A DNA stretch of 64,000 nt, from the NCBI GenBank assembly GCA_964445195.1, contig CAYUKA010000008.1, positions 9,823 to 73,822 on the forward strand, written 5' to 3'. Positions 7,656 through 16,781 of the stretch are shown one piece after another. The DNA is from UM-FILTER-47-13 sp964445195 (GTDB lineage Bacteria > Pseudomonadota > Alphaproteobacteria > Micavibrionales > Micavibrionaceae). The notes under the pieces are model-generated. The model was not told the origin of the DNA, searched no databases, and worked only from the letters and a program-made list of their open reading frames with translations. How positions within the stretch are numbered: the first letter of the stretch is position 1; the number at the start of each line of letters is the position of its first letter. Both the position numbers and the translations under genes were made by a program.

Positions 7656-7697
7656 AACGGCTTCTTTTCCTTTTAAGGAAGGGAAGCCGTTTTTTTA
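7656..7697 (+). terminator. Intrinsic terminator after rplQ
   Basis: AACGGCTTC (7656-7664) pairs with GAAGCCGTT (7683-7691), with an inner TTCC/GGAA extension and a T run to 7697. This is the strongest terminator in the window, and it closes the ribosomal-protein region. Confidence 0.9.
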
Positions 7698-7757
7698 TGC
7701 CGTACTTAATGGTGACGGCCTCTTGAGATTCTGGCGCCAGCGCTCTAGATTGTCTGC

Positions 7758-9191
7758 ATGATGCGGATAGGCGTTTTGATTGTGCTGGTGTTTCTGATGG
7801 TCCCGGCTGCGGCGCAGGCGGCCTCTGCCGTGCCGCAGAGCCGGGAACAGGTGCAGCTGACCTTTGCGCCGCTGGTCAAACAGATAGCGCCGGCGGTCGT
7901 TAATATTTATACGAGCCGTATCGTAACCAGCCGTGCCAGCCCGTTCATGGGCGATCCGTTCTTTGAACAGTTTTTTGGCCGTTCCTTTGGCGCCCCGTTC
8001 GGATTTGGCGGCGGCCTGCCGCGCCAGCGGGTGGAAAGCGCGCTGGGTTCCGGCCTGATCGTCGATGCGGCCGGGCTGGTTGTCACCAACGCTCATGTGA
8101 TTGAGGGGGCGGATGAAGTGACCATTGGCCTGTCTGACGGGCGGGAATTTGCCGCGGATATTCTTGTTGTCGATGCGCCGTCCGACCTGGCCGTCCTGCG
8201 GGTCGATCCGGGCGGGGAGCGCCTGCCTTACGCGGCGCTGAAGCCGAGCGAAAGTCTTGCGGTTGGCGATCTGGTGCTGGCGATCGGCAACCCGTTCGGG
8301 GTCGGGCAGACCGTGACCAGCGGCATTGTCTCGGCGCTGGCGCGGTCCAGCCTGAATATCAATGACTTCAATTTTTTCATCCAGACCGACGCGGCGATCA
8401 ATCCCGGCAATTCCGGCGGGCCGCTGGTGGCGATGGACGGCCATGTTGTCGGTATCAATACGGCTATTTTCTCGCGCAGCGGCGGCAGCCTCGGGATTGG
8501 CTTTGCGATCCCGTCTGAAATGGTGGTGACGGTGATCGCGGCGGCGCGGGCGGGCCAGACGGCGGCGGGCGGCTCGCGCGGCATTATCCGCCCGTGGCTG
8601 GGTGTCAGTGTCCAGGCGGTGACGGCCGATATTGCCGACAGCCTTGATTTCGATGTGCCGGCCGGCGTGCTGATTGCCGGGCTGCATGACGCCAGCCCGG
8701 CGAAGAAAGCGGGTCTTAAAGTCGGCGATGTGGTACTGGCGGTCAATGACCGCGAGATCAGGGCGCCGGAGGAAATGAAGTTCCGCATGGCGACGATCCC
8801 GCTCGGTGAAAAGGCCCGCTTTACAGTGCTGCGTGATGGACGCGAGCAAACGGTGATGGTCGAGGCGATGGGCCCGCCGGAGGAGCCGCCGCGCAATGAA
8901 ACAGTGCTCAGCGGCGGGCACCCGTTTAACGGCGTCACAGTGGCACAGATCAACCCGGCGGTGGCGGTCGAGCTGGGGATCGCTGATGAACAGGGGGTTG
9001 TCGTGACCGGAGTGTCCGGCCGTACACAGGCCGTGCGCCTCACCCGGCCCGGCGATATCATCGTCGCGGTGAACGGGGACGAGATTGCGGATATTGATGA
9101 TCTCGAACGCGAACTAGGCCAGGGCGGTCGGCGCGGCTGGGATATCATTCTCCGCCGTGACGGCCATGACCGGCGGATTGTGTTGCGTTGA
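7758..9191 (+). CDS. Do-like (DegP/DegQ) periplasmic serine protease with two PDZ domains
   Basis: HtrA-family protease/chaperone that degrades or rescues misfolded envelope proteins. The 477-residue protein starts with a signal peptide (hydrophobic residues 4-20, likely cleavage after AAAQA). The trypsin-like domain has the catalytic triad His113 (TNAHV), Asp143 (PSDLAVL) and Ser219 (INPGNSGGPL). Two PDZ domains follow, at about residues 270-370 (GVLIAGLHDASPAKKAGLKV) and 385-475. It has its own transcription start after the rplQ terminator and stands alone ahead of rarA. DegP, DegQ and DegS-like roles cannot be told apart from sequence alone. Confidence 0.93.
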   Translation: MMRIGVLIVLVFLMVPAAAQAASAVPQSREQVQLTFAPLVKQIAPAVVNIYTSRIVTSRASPFMGDPFFEQFFGRSFGAPFGFGGGLPRQRVESALGSGLIVDAAGLVVTNAHVIEGADEVTIGLSDGREFAADILVVDAPSDLAVLRVDPGGERLPYAALKPSESLAVGDLVLAIGNPFGVGQTVTSGIVSALARSSLNINDFNFFIQTDAAINPGNSGGPLVAMDGHVVGINTAIFSRSGGSLGIGFAIPSEMVVTVIAAARAGQTAAGGSRGIIRPWLGVSVQAVTADIADSLDFDVPAGVLIAGLHDASPAKKAGLKVGDVVLAVNDREIRAPEEMKFRMATIPLGEKARFTVLRDGREQTVMVEAMGPPEEPPRNETVLSGGHPFNGVTVAQINPAVAVELGIADEQGVVVTGVSGRTQAVRLTRPGDIIVAVNGDEIADIDDLERELGQGGRRGWDIILRRDGHDRRIVLR

Positions 9192-9278
9192 GCTTTTAAA
9201 AAAACGCGATCGCTTTGATGGGGCTTTGCCGACAGCCGTTAGGCTTGTTTTTGTTCCTTAAATGTTCTATCAAAATCT

Positions 9279-10579
9279 ATGGTCGATTTATTCGCACAGT
9301 CTCCGGCAGATGACGTATCGACAGACCGCCCGTTGCCTGACCGGCTGCGGCCGCAGGCGCTGGCCGGGATCGCCGGGCAGGACCATTTGACCGGGCCGGA
9401 CGGGCCGATTCGCAAAATGGCGGAGAGCGGGCGGCTGGCCTCGATGATCCTGTGGGGCCGCCGGGTTGCGGCAAGACGACGCTGGCGCGGATTCTGGCCG
9501 GGCATACCGATTTACATTTCGAACAGATCTCGGCGATTTTTTCCGGTGTCGCCGATCTCAAAAAAGTCTTTGAAACGGCGCGGCTGCGGCGGCAGAACGG
9601 CGCCGGTACATTACTGTTCGTTGATGAAATCCACCGCTTTAACAAATCACAGCAGGACGCGTTCCTGCCGGTGGTTGAGGATGGCACGATTACGCTGATT
9701 GGTGCGACGACAGAGAATCCGTCTTTCGAGCTGAATGCGGCCCTGTTATCACGGTGCCAGGTTTTTGTGCTCAAGCGGTTGGACGAGGCGGCACTGGAGA
9801 TATTGCTGCGCCGGGCCGAAGAGGAAGAAGGCCGCGCCCTGCCGCTGGATGAGGGGGCGCGGGTGGCGCTCAAAGCGATGGCCGACGGCGACGGCCGGTA
9901 TGCGCTGAGCATGGCCGCGCAGGTTCTGACACAGCCGGAGCCGCTTGATACCGCGGCGCTGACCCGTCTCGTCAACCGCCGCGCCCCGCTTTACGACAAG
10001 AGCGATGAGGCGCATTACAATCTGATCAGCGCGCTGCACAAGGCGGTGCGGGGCAGCGATGCGGACGCCGCGCTTTACTGGCTGGCCCGGATGCTGGCCG
10101 GTGGAGAGGACCCGCGCTTTATCGCCCGGCGGATCACCAGAATGGCGAGCGAGGATATCGGTCTTGCCGACCCGCAGGCGCTGCCGGTTTGCCTTGGCGC
10201 CTGGGAAGCCTATGAGCGGCTGGGCAGCCCGGAAGGCGAGCTGGCACTGGCGCAGGCGCTGGTTTACCTGGCGACCGCCCCGAAATCGAACGCGGTTTAC
10301 ACGGCATACAAGGCGGCGACGCAAACGGCGCGGGAGACAGGCTCGCTGATGCCGCCCAAGCATATCCTCAATGCGCCGACCGGGCTGATGAAGGACCAGG
10401 GCTACGGCGCCGGCTATGAATATGACCATGATACGGCAGACGGGTTTTCGGGGCAGGATTACTTCCCCGGGGAGATGAGCCGGCCGCGCTTTTACGACCC
10501 GCCCGAACGCGGCTTTGAGCGCGAGATCAAAAAACGGCTTGAGTACTGGGCGAAATTGCGGGAGAAAAAAGCGTCATGA
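9279..10579 (+). pseudogene. rarA: Replication-associated recombination protein RarA/MgsA, apparently frameshifted in Walker A
   Basis: RarA is an AAA+ clamp-loader-like ATPase acting at stalled replication forks. The N-terminal part (MVDLFAQ..., PLPDRLRPQALAGIAGQDHL) reads from 9279 in one frame as far as SMILWG. The rest, from GPPGCGKTTLARILAG through the Walker B FVDEIHRFNK and sensor IGATTENPS to the end at 10579, reads in another frame. Restoring one G in the G run at 9454-9457 joins the two (TGG GGG CCG CCG), so a one-base loss inside a homopolymer explains everything. A GTG at 9452 could start a shorter product, but without the N-terminal region. A sequencing error is as likely as a real mutation. 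Its stop overlaps crcB (ATGA). Confidence 0.85.
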
Positions 10580-10956
10580 AACTGATTTTGGCTATAGCCG
10601 CAGGCGGTGCGTGCGGGGCGGTGCTGCGTCATATTGTCAATAACGGCGCGGCGCTGCTGTTGGGCACGGGCTTCCCGTGGGGTATCCTGGTCGCCAATGT
10701 ACTGGGTTCCTTTCTGATGGGCTGCCTGGTGCCGGCCTTTGCGCTGTGGGCCGACCCGTCACAGGCGGTGAAGGCCTTCCTGACGGTTGGTTTGCTTGGC
10801 GCGTTTACAACCTTCTCGGCGTTTTCGCTGGATACAGTGCTGCTGATCCAGCGCGGCGAGATTGCCGCGGCGATGCTGTATGTCGGTGGCTCGGTGGTGC
10901 TGGCGATCGGGGCGCTGGCGGCGGGTATGATGCTGATGCGCGGGCTGCTGGTATGA
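10576..10956 (+). CDS. crcB: Fluoride efflux channel CrcB/Fluc
   Basis: Small inner-membrane fluoride exporter that works as an antiparallel dimer. The 126-residue protein has four hydrophobic segments and the family motifs GGACGAVLRHIVNN near the start, ANVLGSFLMG in the second segment, and TTFSAFSLDTV, which carries the Phe box and the central sodium site. It is coupled to its neighbours by two 4-base ATGA overlaps (rarA before it, the pseudouridine synthase after it). The order rarA-crcB-rluC is common in alphaproteobacteria. No fluoride riboswitch is visible. Confidence 0.93.
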   Translation: MKLILAIAAGGACGAVLRHIVNNGAALLLGTGFPWGILVANVLGSFLMGCLVPAFALWADPSQAVKAFLTVGLLGAFTTFSAFSLDTVLLIQRGEIAAAMLYVGGSVVLAIGALAAGMMLMRGLLV

Positions 10957-11930
10957 GCGGGGAGCGGTTGATTACCATTACAGAAGCTGAAGACGGCCAG
11001 CGGCTTGACCGCTGGTTGAAAAAGCACATGCCATTCGCGCTGGCGCAAAAGCTGCTGCGCAAGGGCGCGGTGCGGGTGGACGGCCAAAAGATGAAAGGCG
11101 ACGCCCGGCTGGCGGCTGGGCAGGAAGTGCGGCTGCCCCCCATGGCTGAGAAAGCGCCGGCAGACAAGGTCTCTTACCGGCTAACGGATGATGATGTGGC
11201 ATTTATGGCGTCGCTGGTGCTGTATGATGATGGCGATGTGCTGGCGCTGAACAAGCCGGCCGGGCTGGCGACGCAGGGGGGCAGCGGGGAAAAGCGCCAT
11301 ATTGACGGCATGCTGCCGGCATTGGCCGGCAAGGACGGTACGGTGCCGCGGCTGGTACATCGGCTCGACAAGGACACATCGGGGGTGCTGTTACTGGCGC
11401 GTTCGGCGGCGGCGGTGCGGGCGCTGGGCGCGTCGTTTAAGGGCCGGGAGATACGCAAGATTTACTGGGCGGTGACCGCCGGGGTGCCGGACCCGCAGGA
11501 CGGTACGATCCGGGCGCCGATCGGCAAGGTCAAAGGGCCGCACAAGGACAAGATGATGATCGATGTCGATGACGGCAAGATGGCGGTCAGCGATTATATT
11601 GTGCTCGATAAGATGAGTAAGGAGGCCGCTTTTGTCGCCTTCTGGCCCCGTACCGGCCGTACCCACCAGATCCGGGTGCATGCGGCTGCGGTGCTTGAAT
11701 GCCCGGTGCTGGGCGATGCGCGCTATGGCGGGCATAGTGAAACACTGGCCGATACCGATATTGCAGGCCGGCTGCATCTGCATGCGCGGCGGGTGGTCCT
11801 GCCGCATCCGACGCAGCCGGAGCGGGTGATTGATGTGACGGCGCCGCTGCCCGAGGATTTGCGGCAAAGCTGGCAGGCGCTGGGCTTTGATCCGTCTTTG
11901 AAGGATGATCCGTTTGAGCTGCCTGCTTAA
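10953..11930 (+). CDS. rluC: RluA-family pseudouridine synthase (RluC-like)
   Basis: Converts specific uridines of 23S rRNA to pseudouridine. The 325-residue protein has an S4 RNA-binding domain (about residues 15-62, including LLRKGAVRVDGQ) and the catalytic domain with LNKPAGLATQGG and the signature HRLDKDTSG, where Asp139 is the nucleophile. RTGRTHQIRVH and PVLGDARYGG follow. The start at 10953 overlaps the crcB stop by 4 bases; a longer frame reading back to 10677 only overlaps crcB and is rejected. Target positions (955/2504/2580 for RluC) are inferred from family resemblance only. Confidence 0.88.
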   Translation: MSGERLITITEAEDGQRLDRWLKKHMPFALAQKLLRKGAVRVDGQKMKGDARLAAGQEVRLPPMAEKAPADKVSYRLTDDDVAFMASLVLYDDGDVLALNKPAGLATQGGSGEKRHIDGMLPALAGKDGTVPRLVHRLDKDTSGVLLLARSAAAVRALGASFKGREIRKIYWAVTAGVPDPQDGTIRAPIGKVKGPHKDKMMIDVDDGKMAVSDYIVLDKMSKEAAFVAFWPRTGRTHQIRVHAAAVLECPVLGDARYGGHSETLADTDIAGRLHLHARRVVLPHPTQPERVIDVTAPLPEDLRQSWQALGFDPSLKDDPFELPA

Positions 11931-11973
11931 GCGGGTATAATGGCCCGCAAAACCATGAACGAAGGCAGAAAAT

Positions 11974-13857
11974 ATGGTCCTGTTTCGCGATGATGAAAAG
12001 CGCATGAAGGCGCAGGAAAAAGCGGCAAAGATCGCCCGGCGGTCACGGGCCGAAGTCTGGATCCGGCGGCTGTTCAAGATTACGCTCATCATGGCGGCGG
12101 TGATGGCGGTCAGCCTGTGGGTGCTGACGTTTCTGGGCGGCAGCAGCGATTCGCTCAGGAACGGCATTGCCGAATATATGTCGCAGGCCACCGGGATGGA
12201 AACCGAGATCGGCGATTTTGGCGGCATGACCTTTTTCCCTTATCTCGCCCTTGATGCCGCCAATATCCGGATGCGGCGCCCCGGCGATGATGCGGTAGCC
12301 GTGCGGATCGACACGCTGCAATTCGCTTCAGGCTTTTTTGATATGATGTTTTCGCGCGGCCGTTTCCGGGTGATGGAAATAACCGGCCTGCGGGCGGAGC
12401 CGGGTGTCTGGGGACCGGCGGCGCTGACGATTGACGAGCTGGCCCTGCGCGAGGATGTGGCCGATGAGGGGCCGGGCCTGCTGGTGAAGGGCCGCTACGG
12501 TGACAATCCGCTGCGTTTTGCGCTGGCGATGGATAAGCCGGACGGCAGCGCGGTTTACCGTATGCCGGATGACGGGGCGTTTTCCCTGACCTATGGGGAT
12601 TTGCAGGTTGCCGGCGCTGCCGCCAAAGCCGGCTGGGGCGGCGGTGTCCGGATTGACATTGATTCGCTTAAGGCGCCGGAGGACATTGCGACCGGGACGG
12701 TGACTCTGCAAAACCGGTTTGACCGCCGCACGCTGAAAGCTGCCCTCGATTTTGGCGACAGCCGGGTGCGTACCGACCTGACCGTCGGTGACAAGGCGGC
12801 GGCCGGGAATATTGTGTTCGAACGCCTGCGGCTTGAGGATTTGGCGCTGTGGAACGGTTTTCTCGATATCGCCCGTACCCTCCCGTTTATGACGGGGGAC
12901 GATGAAGACGAAACCCTGATCGACCTGTATTTCTGGGATATCGATCTCGATGTCTCAATCAGAGAGCTGGTCGGGGCGCAGGCCTCGCTGGGCACGATTC
13001 AGGCCGGCCTTACAGTCGATAACCAGGTTCTGACCCTCGATCTGGACGGGCGGCTGAATGGCGGTGACCTGGACGGGGTGTTGGAGCTCGACGCGCTGAC
13101 GTTGCCGGCGCGGCTGACTGCGGAGGGCGGCATAAAGGGCTGGGATTTCGGCCAGTACCAGCAGGCGATGTTCGGCCGCGCCGATCTGTCCGGTACGGCG
13201 CATGTTAAATGGGCGCTGTCTGCCGAAGCAGACACCTATCCGGGCCTGATCGAAGCGCTGGCCGGCGAGGCGGCGCTGGTCGCCGGCGAGGGGCGGCTGG
13301 CGCAGGCCACGCTCAATGTCTGGGGCGCCGGGCTGGTCAATGCGATGCTGCCGTCGCTGGATCGTGAAGAGCTGGTGACGCTGAATTGCCTGATTGCTGA
13401 TTTCAAGCTTGAAGACGGCATCGCGCGGCCCGACCCGCTGTTCATGGATACGGCGCGGGTGACGGTTGTTGGCGAAGGGGAAATCAACCTGCCGGGGAAC
13501 AGGATCAACCTCAAACTGGAACCAAAAGCCAAAAACCCGGCGCTGCTGGATGTGGCGACGGCGGTGCGGGTCTCCGGCCCGATCCTTGAGCCGTCGGTCG
13601 GCGCGGATACGTTTTCACTGTTTGAAAAGCTCGGCGGCCTCGCGCTGGGGGTCATTAATCCGGCCTTTTTGGCCTTTAGCCTGACCGATCTGGGGCTGGG
13701 CGATAACCACCCGTGCCGTGCCTTTATCGGCGGCGACCGGCCTGAAGACGGACCAGAAGAGGACGAGCCGGAAGAGCCTGAAACAGCTGAAGAAGAGGCC
13801 GCAGGGGAAGGGCCGGCAGACGAAGAGCCGGCACCGGCGCGCAGTCTGAACGAATGA
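11974..13857 (+). CDS. AsmA-family envelope protein
   Basis: A 627-residue protein with a basic cytoplasmic N-terminus, one membrane segment at residues 33-56 (ITLIMAAVMAVSLWVLTF) and a long periplasmic region rich in beta strands. The C-terminal part has the AsmA pattern NCLIADFKLEDGIARPD, then VVGEGEINLPGNRINLKLEP. AsmA-like proteins are thought to act as bridges for phospholipid movement to the outer membrane. The last 40 residues are strongly acidic (Glu/Asp/Pro) and look disordered. The stop overlaps the next gene's start by 4 bases. The family assignment is good; the exact role is unknown. Confidence 0.8.
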   Translation: MVLFRDDEKRMKAQEKAAKIARRSRAEVWIRRLFKITLIMAAVMAVSLWVLTFLGGSSDSLRNGIAEYMSQATGMETEIGDFGGMTFFPYLALDAANIRMRRPGDDAVAVRIDTLQFASGFFDMMFSRGRFRVMEITGLRAEPGVWGPAALTIDELALREDVADEGPGLLVKGRYGDNPLRFALAMDKPDGSAVYRMPDDGAFSLTYGDLQVAGAAAKAGWGGGVRIDIDSLKAPEDIATGTVTLQNRFDRRTLKAALDFGDSRVRTDLTVGDKAAAGNIVFERLRLEDLALWNGFLDIARTLPFMTGDDEDETLIDLYFWDIDLDVSIRELVGAQASLGTIQAGLTVDNQVLTLDLDGRLNGGDLDGVLELDALTLPARLTAEGGIKGWDFGQYQQAMFGRADLSGTAHVKWALSAEADTYPGLIEALAGEAALVAGEGRLAQATLNVWGAGLVNAMLPSLDREELVTLNCLIADFKLEDGIARPDPLFMDTARVTVVGEGEINLPGNRINLKLEPKAKNPALLDVATAVRVSGPILEPSVGADTFSLFEKLGGLALGVINPAFLAFSLTDLGLGDNHPCRAFIGGDRPEDGPEEDEPEEPETAEEEAAGEGPADEEPAPARSLNE

Positions 13858-14564
13858 AAAAATTCTATAAGCTGGTTACGACGGATGAAGTGCCCGGCGG
13901 CTTTACGATCGGGCTTGACGGCCGGGCGGTGAAGACCCCGGCTGGGGCGGCGCTGGTTATGCCGGGCCGGGCGCTGGCCGAGGCGGCCGCGGCCGAATGG
14001 ACCGCACAGGGCGAAGAGATTATTCCCGATACGATGCCGCTGACGCAGCTGATGACCACCTGTATCGACCATGTGCGGGTTCACCGCGCTGACCTGGAAG
14101 ACAAGGTCGTTGCCTATCTTGATACTGACTTGCTTTGCTACCGTGCGGAGAGCCCGGCTGATCTGGCGGTGCGGCAGCAGGCGTTATGGGACCCGCTCCT
14201 GTCATGGTTTGCGCAGCGCTACGGCTGTGCACTTTCACATACGACCGGCCTGCAGGCGCTTGTGCAGCCGCCGAAAGCGCATGAGGCCGTGCGGTCGGCG
14301 GTCGCTGCGCAGGGCGATGAGGTGTTTACAGTGCAGCAGCTTGTCACGCAGCTCGCCGGTTCGGTCGTGGTGGCGCTGGCGTTTGTCGCCGGTGAGGCGA
14401 CGCCGGAGGCGGTGTATGACGCCGTCAATGCCGAGGAAGATTACAAGGCCGAAATCTATAACGAGGCCGAACATGGCGTCGCACCGACACAGCAAAAACG
14501 GCAGGATGCGCTCAGACGTGACCTGTTTGCCGCAAGAAAATTGCTGGATTTGTGCGAAATTTAA
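13854..14564 (+). CDS. ATP12-family F1-ATPase assembly chaperone
   Basis: The 236-residue protein matches the ATP12 family, which in mitochondria and alphaproteobacteria protects the F1 alpha subunit before hexamer assembly. Visible hallmarks are FTIGLDGRAVKTPAG in the N-terminal beta domain, AAAEWTAQGEEIIPDTMPLTQL, the helix DLLCYRAESPADLAVRQQ, and the C-terminal LAFVAGEATPEAVYDAVNAE. It overlaps the AsmA-like gene by 4 bases, so the two are co-transcribed. The family is typical of alphaproteobacteria and supports the taxonomic call. No unusual features are seen. Confidence 0.9.
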   Translation: MKKFYKLVTTDEVPGGFTIGLDGRAVKTPAGAALVMPGRALAEAAAAEWTAQGEEIIPDTMPLTQLMTTCIDHVRVHRADLEDKVVAYLDTDLLCYRAESPADLAVRQQALWDPLLSWFAQRYGCALSHTTGLQALVQPPKAHEAVRSAVAAQGDEVFTVQQLVTQLAGSVVVALAFVAGEATPEAVYDAVNAEEDYKAEIYNEAEHGVAPTQQKRQDALRRDLFAARKLLDLCEI

Positions 14565-14586
14565 AATATTGCGTCGCACAAAAAAC

Positions 14587-14614
14587 TTGATTTTGTTGCG
14601 CGCCATCCTATAGG
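14587..14614 (+). promoter_or_regulatory. Putative sigma-70 promoter ahead of the ABC exporter leader
   Basis: TTGATT (14587-14592) and TATAGG (14609-14614) are separated by 16 bases, just after the ATP12 gene. The transcript would have a leader of more than 300 bases before the ABC exporter gene. Confidence 0.5.
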
Positions 14615-14666
14615 GTGAAGATAATGGCGCCATGCTTTCGCCATTTTGTTTTTTGGACCAACCACA

Positions 14667-14791
14667 ATGAGAATGACGATGAACAGTCTATTTATTACCG
14701 CCGTGAAAGGCGCTGTCATTCTCGGGTTCCTGCGCTGGCGTCGTCATTGACGTAGCCGAGACGGGCCCGGGAAGAACAGCAAACCGGGCCC
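14667..14791 (+). promoter_or_regulatory. Leader region: 27-codon ORF followed by a GC-rich hairpin
   Basis: A short ORF at 14667-14750 (MRMTMNSLFITAVKGAVILG, then FLRWRRH) ends 12 bases before a perfect 8-bp GC stem, GGGCCCGG (14763-14770) with CCGGGCCC (14784-14791). There are further in-frame ATGs at 14673 and 14679. The hairpin has no immediate T run; a CTTTTTTC stretch appears about 30 bases later. The layout suggests leader-peptide control of the ABC exporter starting at 14962, but the ORF has no obvious codon bias. The rest of 14565-14961 holds nothing else that I can support. Confidence 0.4.
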
Positions 14792-14961
14792 TGTGTTGCG
14801 CATCAGGAACCATACGAATCCTTTTTTCAGATTCATTGTTTCCCTTTTTTCGCCCTCTTGTGCCCGGAGTCTAACGACTCGTTATCGGGTATGCCGTTTT
14901 GGCCGGTTTGTACCGGCGCGGCATGGCCGGGGCTGTAAATTTCAGACGTAAAGAGATGAAA

Positions 14962-16767
14962 ATGAGTGAGAAAGTAACTTATAAAGACGTTTTACGGTAT
15001 GCATGGCATTACTGGCACCGGCGGCCGAAAACCGGGCTGGCGATGATCGGGCTGATGCTGGCGGCGACGGTGGTCGACGTGTTCGTGCCGGTTTATACCG
15101 GCCGGATCGTCGATTCGCTGATCGGCAGCGCGGCCGGCAACGAAGCGGCGCTGCGGGCGACGCTCGGCTATCTGGCGATCTTCGCGGTGCTGGCGGTCAC
15201 GTTCAACATCCTGCGCTGGGCCGCGATTTCATTATGGGCCTGGTTTGCGGTGCGGGCGATGTATGAGCTGCTGACCGAAGCGCTGAACAAGGTGCAGCGC
15301 TTTTCAGCGGACTGGCACGCCAACGCCTTTGCCGGCGGTACGGTGCGCAAGATCACCCGCGGCATGTGGTCGTTCGACCTGTTCGGCGATACGATCTTCA
15401 TGGGCCTGTTCCCGGCCGCGGTGATCATGATTGCGATGACGGCGATGCTGCTGGTCAAGCTGCCTTTGGTGGGTTTGTTCGCGGCGTTGATGATCGTGAT
15501 CTACAGCGCGGTCAGTATCTGGATGTCGGTGACGATTCTGGCACCGCGCTTCCGGACGGCGGCCCGGGCCGATACGAAGGTCGGCGCGGTGCTGGCGGAT
15601 ATTGTCACCGGCAACCCGACCGTCAAGTCGTTTGGTGCCGAGAGCCGCGAGGACGAGCTGTTTAATGAAACGGCGCGGCACTGGCGGCAGGTCTCGCAGC
15701 GCGCCTGGCTGACCGGCGAGGCCAGCAACCTGGTGCGTGGCATGCTGCGGGCGGTGATGCTGGTCGGCATGATCGGTGTCACGGTGCTGATGTGGCGGGC
15801 CGGCAATGCGACGCCGGGCGATATCGCGCTGGCGCTGACCAGCTTCTTTATCATCGGCGGCTATTTGCGGGATATCGGCATGCATATTGCCAACCTGCAG
15901 AAATCCGTCAGCGAGATGGAGGATGTCATTGCCTTCTGGAAACGGCAGGACGATGTTCGCGACGCGCCGGATGCGACGGCGTTCCGGCCGGGGGCCGGCG
16001 AGATTGTCTTCGACAAGGCGCGTTTTGCCTATCAGGGGCAGGACAGGCCGTTATACGAAGAGCTCTCGCTGCGGATCGCGCCGGGTGAAAAGGTCGCGCT
16101 GGTCGGTCATTCCGGCTCGGGCAAGTCGACCCTCGTCAAGCTGGTGCAGCGCTTGTACGACATACAGGACGGCGCCGTGCGGATCGATGGTCAGGATATT
16201 GCCTGTGTGACGCAGGAGAGCCTGCGCCGGTCGCTGGCGCTGGTGCCGCAGGAGCCGGTGCTGTTCCACCGTTCGCTGGCCGAGAATATCGCCTATGGCC
16301 GGCCCGGTGCCAGCATGGACGAGATCGTCGATGCCGCCCGGCAGGCTTACGCCCACGAGTTTATCGAAAGCCTGTCGCAGGGCTACGATACGCTGGTCGG
16401 TGAGCGCGGCGTCAAGCTTTCGGGCGGGGAACGGCAGCGTGTCGCGATCGCCCGGGCGGTTCTGGCCGATGCGCCGGTGCTAATCCTCGACGAGGCGACC
16501 TCGGCGCTGGACTCGGTCTCGGAGCACTACATCCAGAAGGCGCTTGCGCATCTGATGGAAGGGCGGACGACGATCACCATCGCCCACCGCCTGGCGACGA
16601 TCAAGTCGGTCGACCGGATCCTGGTCTTTGATAAAGGCCGGATTGCCGAGCAGGGCACGCATGACGCGCTGGTGAACCGGGAAGAGTCGATTTACCGGAC
16701 GTTGTTCGAAATGCAGGCTCTCGACCTGGTCGGTGATATAAACGATATGGGAAGGGCCGCCGAGTAA
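14962..16767 (+). CDS. ABC exporter, fused membrane and ATPase domains
   Basis: A 601-residue half-transporter that would work as a homodimer in the inner membrane. The membrane domain spans about residues 15-320 with six hydrophobic segments. The ATPase domain carries Walker A GHSGSGKST (near 382), Q-loop VPQEPVLF, signature LSGGERQRVAIARA (near 487), Walker B VLILDEATSALD (near 506) and the switch His in IAHRLATI. The start at 14962 (MSEKVTYKD) is chosen because AAAGAG lies 7 bases upstream; 14956 is possible, and a TTG at 14899 is unlikely. The family includes lipid and multidrug exporters, and the substrate is not evident. It ends in a terminator shared with the convergent antiporter. Confidence 0.88.
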   Translation: MSEKVTYKDVLRYAWHYWHRRPKTGLAMIGLMLAATVVDVFVPVYTGRIVDSLIGSAAGNEAALRATLGYLAIFAVLAVTFNILRWAAISLWAWFAVRAMYELLTEALNKVQRFSADWHANAFAGGTVRKITRGMWSFDLFGDTIFMGLFPAAVIMIAMTAMLLVKLPLVGLFAALMIVIYSAVSIWMSVTILAPRFRTAARADTKVGAVLADIVTGNPTVKSFGAESREDELFNETARHWRQVSQRAWLTGEASNLVRGMLRAVMLVGMIGVTVLMWRAGNATPGDIALALTSFFIIGGYLRDIGMHIANLQKSVSEMEDVIAFWKRQDDVRDAPDATAFRPGAGEIVFDKARFAYQGQDRPLYEELSLRIAPGEKVALVGHSGSGKSTLVKLVQRLYDIQDGAVRIDGQDIACVTQESLRRSLALVPQEPVLFHRSLAENIAYGRPGASMDEIVDAARQAYAHEFIESLSQGYDTLVGERGVKLSGGERQRVAIARAVLADAPVLILDEATSALDSVSEHYIQKALAHLMEGRTTITIAHRLATIKSVDRILVFDKGRIAEQGTHDALVNREESIYRTLFEMQALDLVGDINDMGRAAE

Positions 16768-16781
16768 GCGGCTCTTTTCTT
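16756..16781 (+). terminator. Intrinsic terminator at the end of the ABC exporter gene
   Basis: GCCGC (16756-16760) pairs with GCGGC (16768-16772) across the stop codon and is followed by TCTTTTCTT. It separates the exporter from the convergent antiporter gene that ends at 16780. Confidence 0.7.

Noticed and set aside
7695..8921. Minus-strand ORF of 408 residues opposite the Do-like protease
   Set aside because: It is the shadow of the protease gene, whose catalytic triad and PDZ domains are certain; the antisense protein is low-complexity Arg-rich.
10677..10952. N-terminal extension of the pseudouridine synthase
   Set aside because: It overlaps crcB in another frame; the S4 domain starts only after 10953.
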